Assembly (NCBI GenBank): GCA_002450255.1
Contig: DJYW01000123.1
Location: 865 to 13,398 of the forward strand
From: Gammaproteobacteria bacterium UBA6968
GTDB lineage: Bacteria; Pseudomonadota; Gammaproteobacteria; Pseudomonadales; Azotimanducaceae
Reading direction: 5' to 3'
Length of the DNA: 12,534 bases
Shown one piece after another: positions 8,028-12,534 of the stretch; position 1 is the stretch's first letter; each line of letters opens with the position of its first letter. The notes under the pieces were generated by a model, which saw only the letters and a program-made list of their open reading frames with translations, was not told where the DNA came from and ran no database searches. A program made the translations under genes and the position numbers.

Positions 8028-8068
8028 GACCCTCATACAGGCTGATTGGACTCTGTTTAAGCCCTAGC

Positions 8069-8545
8069 TTATTTGCTTTTACGAATGCCTATGCGATGGC
8101 CCACATACTCCGGCTCGGGTACTTGCGCGTGAATTGCTCGGATGTCTCCCAGCCGAGCTAGTACCGTATCGGGCATGGGTGCGCTTCTGCGGCTAGACAT
8201 GTCCACGTGGATGGCCAACTGTTCCGAGGTGGCCGCCAAATAGCCGTGCTCAGAATGATACATCAACTCGATGAAATGCAGGCGTTTGGGATCGAAATCG
8301 AGTAATTGCAGCACTATGCTGACCTCATCCTTTACAGCTAGCTCCTGGATGTAGTGTAGGTGTGTCTCCAAGGTAAACAGCGAACCACCATTTTTCACAT
8401 AGGATGCGCCAACGCCTATATGGTCGTAAAAGTGATCGACTGTCCGATCAAACAGGACATTGTAAAAAGCCATGTTTAGGTGCCCGTTGTAGTCGATCCA
8501 GTCCTCAATCACGGTTTGTTTGGGAGAATGAAACAGGGTCTGCAT
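8069..8545 (-). CDS. Hot-dog fold acyl-CoA thioesterase (4HBT_2 type)
   Basis: A 158-residue single-domain hot-dog thioesterase. The family active-site segment is near the N-terminus: WIDYNGHLNMAFYNVLFD, with D18 in the place of the catalytic Asp and the G-H-L/V-N helix start at 21-24. Later segments (SLFTLETHLHYIQEL and EVSIVLQLLDFDPKRLHFI) form the beta strands. It looks like the stand-alone form of the thioesterase domain found fused to or beside L-carnitine dehydrogenase and in YbgC/FadM-type enzymes; the acyl-CoA substrate cannot be read from sequence. The frame is open to 8638, but I start at ATG 8545 because the family motif begins just after it and AAGGTGA lies ten bases upstream; the longer form would run into the cytochrome gene. 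It is the last gene of the leftward unit, 55 bases after the cytochrome stop. Confidence 0.9.
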   Translation of the reverse strand: MQTLFHSPKQTVIEDWIDYNGHLNMAFYNVLFDRTVDHFYDHIGVGASYVKNGGSLFTLETHLHYIQELAVKDEVSIVLQLLDFDPKRLHFIELMYHSEHGYLAATSEQLAIHVDMSSRRSAPMPDTVLARLGDIRAIHAQVPEPEYVGHRIGIRKSK

Positions 8546-8600
8546 CTTGGAATGGTCACCTTTATGGTATTTTGTACGACATTCGGAAACGGCTGTTGCC

Positions 8601-9713
8601 TCAAATGCACTCGCCTTGCATTGCCTCAATCCAAGCATCTATCAACGCCACTGCTTTTGTATGGACCAGCGCGCGACCCAACTCGGGCATCAGTGCCGCA
8701 GGATCAGTGCTATGCATGCGAAAGCTAAGAATTGAGGCATCCGGTTCGCCAGGCACTATGCTGTATAGACGCCCACCGGAACCGCGTCCTGCTGCGATCG
8801 GTGGCTTACAGACGCCGATGGCCTGCGGGGTGTGTGCTTTATAGTCAAGCAATAATCCTGAGGTATCCGCTGGTCCTTGCGCGTTGTGGCAATGACCGCA
8901 ATTGATATCTAGATATGAGCGAGCTCGATCATCAAGTGAAGCGCTCGTATCCGTCCAGTCGGCATTGGCTGGTTCCCTTGAGGCGATGCCAGGCCAATTA
9001 GTTAAGCGTTTTTCGCGGTGCCAGACTTCCAATTGATTAGCAGCGATCGCCGGATGTGTTTTGTTAAGGTGCCTTGCCTTAATGCCAATCGGTTGTATCG
9101 CGCCGGTCGTATGATTCGTAGCATGGCACGCAGCACACTGGTTTTTGCTTGGCACTAAATATGGGAGATTGGTGCCATCCGTGAAAACCAGTCGTTCAAT
9201 CTTGCCAGTGACAGCGAGGTAAGCGTCGTCCCCATCCCAAATGTAGGGCAGCGCATCCCAGCCATTAGTCTGTTTGACCAGTAAACGGGTCTCCATTAGA
9301 CGGTAACGCTGCGTATCGATGCTGCCCAAATCCTGGGGCAGATCGTTTGATATCGTGCCCGCTAATATAAGTTGGTCGTCGTCTGCTTTCTGATAGTAGA
9401 AAGTTTTACTGATGATGCTGCCGACGGGCAGTGCAAAAGGTGCATCAGGATCGTAGCGTGCCGCAGAACCGTCAGGTAGATAGACGGTTCGCAGCTTAAG
9501 TGCATGGTCGCTAAATAATGCGCTGTTTAGGTCATACACAAACGCTTCATCGGTGACGGTAAGCAGTTTTGATTCTGCTACAAACAAGCCCCATTCGGAT
9601 AGACGTTCCGGGTAGCTCTCTGCTGAATGCATGCGCACACCGCGATCACAGCCGAGGATCGAAAGGCATGCCGCAAGCATCACGAGGGCGAAGCGTATTG
9701 AGAAATTTATCAT
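8601..9713 (-). CDS. SO2930/HNE_0200-family dihaem c-type cytochrome, lipoprotein
   Basis: A 370-residue exported cytochrome with two haem c sites: CAACH at 193-197 and CGHCH at 272-276. M342 in LMPELG is a good candidate for an axial ligand. About 190 residues without haem precede the first site (including YDLNSALFSDHALKLRTVYL), typical of the SO2930/HNE_0200 family (TIGR03806, from memory). The N-terminus is a lipoprotein signal with two possible lipidation sites, Cys16 in LAAC and Cys22 in ILGC, so the protein is probably membrane-anchored and faces the periplasm or cell surface. No strong ribosome binding site precedes ATG 9713, only a weak AAGAAC. It follows the beta-helix lipoprotein by 50 bases; the two families are known to occur as neighbours. 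The electron partner and substrate are unknown. Identification as a dihaem cytochrome is firm and the family name is likely. Confidence 0.93.
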   Translation of the reverse strand: MINFSIRFALVMLAACLSILGCDRGVRMHSAESYPERLSEWGLFVAESKLLTVTDEAFVYDLNSALFSDHALKLRTVYLPDGSAARYDPDAPFALPVGSIISKTFYYQKADDDQLILAGTISNDLPQDLGSIDTQRYRLMETRLLVKQTNGWDALPYIWDGDDAYLAVTGKIERLVFTDGTNLPYLVPSKNQCAACHATNHTTGAIQPIGIKARHLNKTHPAIAANQLEVWHREKRLTNWPGIASREPANADWTDTSASLDDRARSYLDINCGHCHNAQGPADTSGLLLDYKAHTPQAIGVCKPPIAAGRGSGGRLYSIVPGEPDASILSFRMHSTDPAALMPELGRALVHTKAVALIDAWIEAMQGECI

Positions 9714-9763
9714 GCGCTAGACTGCTTTGTTCTTGCGAAGTTGATGGCTTTTCTAAGGCCGAA

Positions 9764-10993
9764 TTAAAGCGCTATGCCGTCCAAAGAAATAGGCGCTAGT
9801 TTGCTGATGCTGCACTCTTCTGCAGAAATATAAATACCGGCATTAGCAAACTCGTTTCCGGCATCGACAGTGAGTAGCTGGGCATCACCATTTTGCAAGC
9901 AGATAGGCGCTCTCGTTTGGTCCTTTTCTGGATTAATAATGCCGTCCCAAATCACGTCTGGGAAAGTGCCGTCGATGCCGAATAGCTGATTCTTAAGGTT
10001 CACCAAATAGTCCGCACCGGGATTTTCACCGCCTCCGGAAAACTCATTGTCATAGATCATGATCTCTTCTGGATAAGGATCGAACTCAGCAGCCAGTTTT
10101 CTTTGACCGGCATAATTGGCGCTGAAATAGCTCGATATCAGGATATTGCCAGTGGCGTTGTCGGCCAGCCGATTGTCGAATATCTCTACCCGGTCATTAG
10201 AATTTACCAGGATGCCGGAGCCCGCTGGAACCCCCGAGACTGCCGTTCCGGGCGCTGCGAAATTCGCTGTATTATTAGCCCGCACATCGTTGTTAAAGAC
10301 ACGCGTTGAGTGCCCGCGCTGCGGAATGCCGGGCATATTAAATACAAGAATTCCGCCGGTATTGTGATCGGCAACATTCATGTAAACATCGGCACCGATG
10401 GTATTTTCGATTTCTATGCCAGCAACATTATATTCAGCGCGATTGTGGCGGACGATGACTTGTCGCGACTGGCCAACATAAATGCCTGCATCGGATGCGC
10501 CGATGGCAACATTGCCCTCGATCAGCACATTGGTTGTCTGAACGGGGTAAATACCGTAAGCACCGTTTTCTACATCCGGGCCATTAGTCCATTCAGTGCG
10601 GACTCGACGGATAACGATATTTGTACCCTCGTTGATTTTTAGGGCATCGCCGATGGTATCTTCGATGGCCAAGTCTTCAATCACAAAGTCATCACCGGTC
10701 ACGGTCAGGCCTTCGGCACCAGCGATCTGGTTTTTGAAGCTGAGAATGGATTGATCCATGCCCTGGCCGCGAAGCGTGATCCCGTCAGCTTTAAGGGATA
10801 GTGAGCGATCAAATTCGAAGGTGCCCGCTGGGATGGTAATCAAGGCGCCGTTTTCGGCTAACTCGAGTTGTTCCCTCAGCTGTTCCTCGAAAGGCGCGTC
10901 GACCGGCTTAGATCCGCATCCGGCGGTTAGCAGTACGATAGCTAAACTAACCACCGATGCGATTAGGCCAAACTTAGGCTTAGTAGTGATCAT
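9764..10993 (-). CDS. Parallel beta-helix repeat lipoprotein (TIGR03805-like)
   Basis: A 409-residue lipoprotein: basic K5 and K7, hydrophobic 8-22, lipobox LTAGC with Cys26. After a short helix (PFEEQLREQLELAENG) comes a Pec-lyase/NosD-like right-handed parallel beta-helix with repeating turns such as GITLRGQGMDQSILSFKN, NIVIRRVRTEWTNG, NVLIEGNVAIGASDAGIYVG, VIVRHNRAEYNVAGIEIEN and VEIFDNRLADNATGNILIS. The C-terminal part has two cysteines (ICLQN and EECS) that may form a disulphide. I see no DPHD motif of mannuronan C5-epimerases, so enzymatic activity is not assured; such folds often bind or cut carbohydrate. The frame is open up to 11125, but ATG 10993 gives a proper lipoprotein signal and has GGGGAA four bases upstream. 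It is the first member of the conserved pair with the dihaem cytochrome gene. Confidence 0.92.
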   Translation of the reverse strand: MITTKPKFGLIASVVSLAIVLLTAGCGSKPVDAPFEEQLREQLELAENGALITIPAGTFEFDRSLSLKADGITLRGQGMDQSILSFKNQIAGAEGLTVTGDDFVIEDLAIEDTIGDALKINEGTNIVIRRVRTEWTNGPDVENGAYGIYPVQTTNVLIEGNVAIGASDAGIYVGQSRQVIVRHNRAEYNVAGIEIENTIGADVYMNVADHNTGGILVFNMPGIPQRGHSTRVFNNDVRANNTANFAAPGTAVSGVPAGSGILVNSNDRVEIFDNRLADNATGNILISSYFSANYAGQRKLAAEFDPYPEEIMIYDNEFSGGGENPGADYLVNLKNQLFGIDGTFPDVIWDGIINPEKDQTRAPICLQNGDAQLLTVDAGNEFANAGIYISAEECSISKLAPISLDGIAL

Positions 10994-11037
10994 GTTGTTC
11001 CCCAGTTTTAGTCGACTAGCCCCGTTCGTTGGTGAGG

Positions 11038-11066
11038 ATAGTCTGGTAAATTTCAATCGACGGCAA
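11038..11066 (-). promoter_or_regulatory. Possible weak sigma70-like promoter for the beta-helix/cytochrome genes
   Basis: Within the 128-base gap between the HupE-type gene and the beta-helix gene, the minus strand reads TTGCCG (11066-11061), 17 bases, then GACTAT (11043-11038), 44 bases before ATG 10993. The -35 match is 4 of 6 but the -10 match only 3 of 6, so this is tentative. The gap length at least leaves room for a separate promoter. Confidence 0.18.
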
Positions 11067-11121
11067 GTAGTGCTATGTCTCTCTCGCGGACCACTAAGGT
11101 TGTTGCTTCTGCAAAACAGTC

Positions 11122-12132
11122 TCAAAACAGCAGGATGGTTCGATCAATCGTCCAATACATGGCCAGGCTGCCCATGACATAGGCTGAACCGCGAAAGATA
11201 GCGGTCTCATTAAAAGCAGCTAAGCGAGCAATTCGAACGCTTAACCAGACAAAACAAGCAAAAATCGCGATGATAATCAGCTGGCCAATCTCTACTCCAA
11301 CATTAAAGAGCAACAGACTCCAAAATACTGCATCTTCAGGCAGGCCAACTTCTCCTAAAGCACCGGCGAACCCTAAGCCATGTAACAAACCGAACCCAAA
11401 TGCCATGACCCAGGGCTGCGCTCTGGTAAACGGAGAACGATCCTCCTCCGGTTTAGCTAGCTCTCGGGCTAGAAATACAATGGACAGTGCAATGATCGCC
11501 TCAACTGGAGCCTGTTTTAGACTAACCCAGCCAAGAGTGGCCAGTGCCAATGTGATGCTATGTGCGGCAGTGAACGCCGTCACAGTTGTAAACAGCGGCC
11601 AAGGTTTGCGGATGAAGAGCACTAACCCAACGACGAAAAGAACGTGGTCAATGCCGGACAGCAAGTGTTCTATTCCTATTTCTATATAGCCCACTTCACC
11701 CGCATGTGTCTCGGCGAACGCGAGCATTGGATTGCTTGCTCGGAGGATATACGTTTGCGGTTCTCTACCAGCATTGGTCACGCGCACAAATACATCTGTT
11801 AGTGAGGCGGATAGGCCGTCAATGCTGACTTGTTTGTCGGTCAACTCACACGTGGTTTGCCAGCGTTGCAGCAAAGCGGAAGCGGTAAATTGAGGTGGCC
11901 CCTGCTCTTGCATCTCGCAATCGGTCGGGAAAAGCGGCTGAATTGGCAGGCGTTTGTTGCCCACGATTGGCTGCTTCCACAGCACCTCAAAGACACCGCT
12001 GTTGGCCTCTGAGATTTCTAGGTAAGCCGGTCGTACCTCATCAGCGGTAGCTATCGGCGCCATGGCCGAAATAACCGCGATGGCAACATAGACGGCGGCA
12101 GCTCTGCAGGTGTGACAGCTTTGGCTAAACAC
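11122..12132 (-). CDS. HupE/UreJ-family membrane protein, putative metal transporter
   Basis: A 336-residue protein with a signal peptide (hydrophobic 11-27, cleavage after ATA at 28-30), a periplasmic domain of roughly 115 residues, then about seven membrane segments. The HupE/UreJ_2 signature is clear: EHLLSGIDHVLFVVGL with H156, D162 and H163, AAHSITLAL with H191, GFGLLHGLGFAG with H251, and NVGVEIGQL with E281. These His/Asp/Glu residues inside or next to membrane helices are likely metal ligands. The family is linked to nickel or cobalt uptake for hydrogenase and urease, but neither enzyme is seen here, so the metal is open. Start is GTG 12132, which shares its G with the stop of the isomerase gene (TAGTG), implying translational coupling. 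A CHTC sequence at residues 6-9 lies in the signal peptide and is probably incidental. Confidence 0.92.
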   Translation of the reverse strand: MFSQSCHTCRAAAVYVAIAVISAMAPIATADEVRPAYLEISEANSGVFEVLWKQPIVGNKRLPIQPLFPTDCEMQEQGPPQFTASALLQRWQTTCELTDKQVSIDGLSASLTDVFVRVTNAGREPQTYILRASNPMLAFAETHAGEVGYIEIGIEHLLSGIDHVLFVVGLVLFIRKPWPLFTTVTAFTAAHSITLALATLGWVSLKQAPVEAIIALSIVFLARELAKPEEDRSPFTRAQPWVMAFGFGLLHGLGFAGALGEVGLPEDAVFWSLLLFNVGVEIGQLIIIAIFACFVWLSVRIARLAAFNETAIFRGSAYVMGSLAMYWTIDRTILLF

Positions 12133-12534
12133 TATGGGACCTGCGCCTTATCGGGGTTTGCCATGCTTGGTCTATGTATCTTGTATTTGTTCAGCAGGTT
12201 GGCGTAGTAATCCGCATTGGCCGCTTTGCGTTTTGCTTGTTGCCAATCCAGTGCGACACGGTCTCGGACGGTAGCAAAAGTTTGCTTTTGGTAAGGTGCT
12301 CGATCGACCATCTGCACTAAATGCCAACCATAGGCGCTTTCAACTGGACCCTGCCAGGCTGGATCAGGCTCAAGAGAGCGCAGCGTTTCGGCAAAACCTT
12401 TGCCAAAAATATTGGCGATGTCTCTTTGTGTCTTCCGCCCGTATTCGGGTTGCAGCATGAAAGTGTCGCCGACGGGGGCGGTTATGTTTTTTGCGGTGAT
12501 TGCATCGGCTTTCTTTTTAGCCGCGATTGCATCG
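12132..12534 (-). CDS. Parvulin-type (PpiC) peptidyl-prolyl isomerase, C-terminal part
   Basis: The frame is open to the window edge, so only the last 133 residues are seen; the N-terminus lies to the right. The visible part starts with a lysine/alanine-rich helix (AIAAKKKADAIT), then a parvulin-like C-terminal half: QRDIANIFGKGFAETLRSLE, then the hallmark ESAYGWHLVQMVDR strand, followed by a helical tail (RVALDWQQAKRKAANADYYA). This matches the end of PpiC/SurA-type rotamases, which help fold exported proteins. The gene is coupled to the HupE-type gene through TAGTG. Localisation, probably periplasmic or membrane-anchored, cannot be confirmed without the missing start. Confidence 0.85.
   Translation of the reverse strand, partial: DAIAAKKKADAITAKNITAPVGDTFMLQPEYGRKTQRDIANIFGKGFAETLRSLEPDPAWQGPVESAYGWHLVQMVDRAPYQKQTFATVRDRVALDWQQAKRKAANADYYANLLNKYKIHRPSMANPDKAQVP

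Larger units (their letters stand above)
7809..8068. other. Non-coding stretch with nested inverted repeats, function unknown
   Basis: About 260 bases between the shared terminator and the stop of the thioesterase gene hold no convincing coding region in any frame (only short frames without good ribosome binding sites). They contain three sets of inverted repeats: a branched hairpin at 7845-7898, a 12-base perfect palindrome at 7941-7952 inside a longer near-palindrome, and two competing GC-rich hairpins at 7998-8027. On the minus strand it would form the long 3' untranslated region of the leftward operon, because the terminator for that strand lies beyond it. It could be an RNA element, a dispersed repeat or a remnant of a mobile element. 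I recognise no Rfam-type RNA. Confidence 0.45.

Noticed and set aside
7845..8068. Repeat of CCCTAGC at 8062-8068 as a terminal inverted repeat of a small mobile element with GCTAGGG at 7892-7898
   Set aside because: Similarity is only about eight bases, which is expected by chance in a stretch of this length, and no flanking target duplication is visible.
8546..8638. Longer start of the thioesterase at 8638
   Set aside because: The extension is unlike the family and overlaps the cytochrome gene; AAGGTGA before ATG 8545 marks the real start.
8404..8844. Plus-strand open frame of 146 codons across the thioesterase/cytochrome junction
   Set aside because: It lies antisense to two well-supported genes with clear family motifs and has no recognisable domain or good ribosome binding site.
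10103..10642. Plus-strand open frames opposite the beta-helix gene
   Set aside because: They are short antisense shadows of the repeat-rich coding sequence, without domains or start signals.
9764..10993. Alginate-type C5-epimerase or NosD copper-loading protein
   Set aside because: The fold is similar, but the epimerase DPHD motif is not visible and no nitrous oxide reductase genes are nearby.
10994..11125. Longer start of the beta-helix gene at 11125
   Set aside because: It would add 44 residues rich in Arg and Ser before a perfect lipoprotein signal and overlap the HupE-type gene; ATG 10993 has its own GGGGAA site.
11122..12132. Nickel uptake for a urease or hydrogenase in this window
   Set aside because: No urease or hydrogenase subunit or maturation gene is present, so the metal and client cannot be assigned.

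Overview
The window looks like chromosomal DNA of a Gammaproteobacterium, probably a free-living aquatic or marine one. This rests on family content: a YjbH/YjbF/SLBB exopolysaccharide export set, a HupE/UreJ-type membrane protein, an SO2930-type dihaem cytochrome, and several lipoprotein signals. The DNA is of moderate G+C and densely coded. There is no transposase, integrase, CRISPR array, tRNA or rRNA that I can recognise, and I cannot name the species.

Left half, plus strand (35-7734). A tightly packed polysaccharide block comes first: a YjbH-family outer-membrane protein, a YjbF/GfcB-family lipoprotein (4-base overlap), a very large SLBB-domain polysaccharide export protein with six SLBB repeats, and a WecA/MraY-type polyprenyl-phosphate sugar-1-phosphate transferase. 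Together they supply the start of glycan synthesis on the lipid carrier and the periplasmic and outer-membrane export path of a capsule or exopolysaccharide. Other parts (polymerase, flippase, chain-length regulator, further glycosyltransferases) are not in view and may lie upstream of base 1. An acyl-CoA dehydrogenase follows 46 bases later on the same strand with its own ribosome binding site. It lacks the catalytic glutamate at both positions used in the family.

Centre (7735-8068). Two convergent transcription units meet here. A strong bidirectional terminator lies at 7780-7808, followed by about 260 bases with no convincing gene but several nested inverted repeats. This is the one stretch whose structure is not explained by the annotated genes.

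Right half, minus strand (12534 down to 8069). In transcription order: the C-terminal part of a parvulin-type peptidyl-prolyl isomerase (cut by the window edge), a HupE/UreJ-family membrane protein coupled to it by a TAGTG junction, a parallel beta-helix lipoprotein, a dihaem c-type cytochrome lipoprotein of the SO2930/HNE_0200 family, and a small hot-dog acyl-CoA thioesterase. The beta-helix and cytochrome families are known to occur together as an uncharacterised two-gene pair (TIGR03805/TIGR03806, from memory). Here the pair sits directly behind a putative metal transporter and a periplasmic foldase. This cell-envelope redox cluster of unknown function is the best candidate in the window for an undescribed system.
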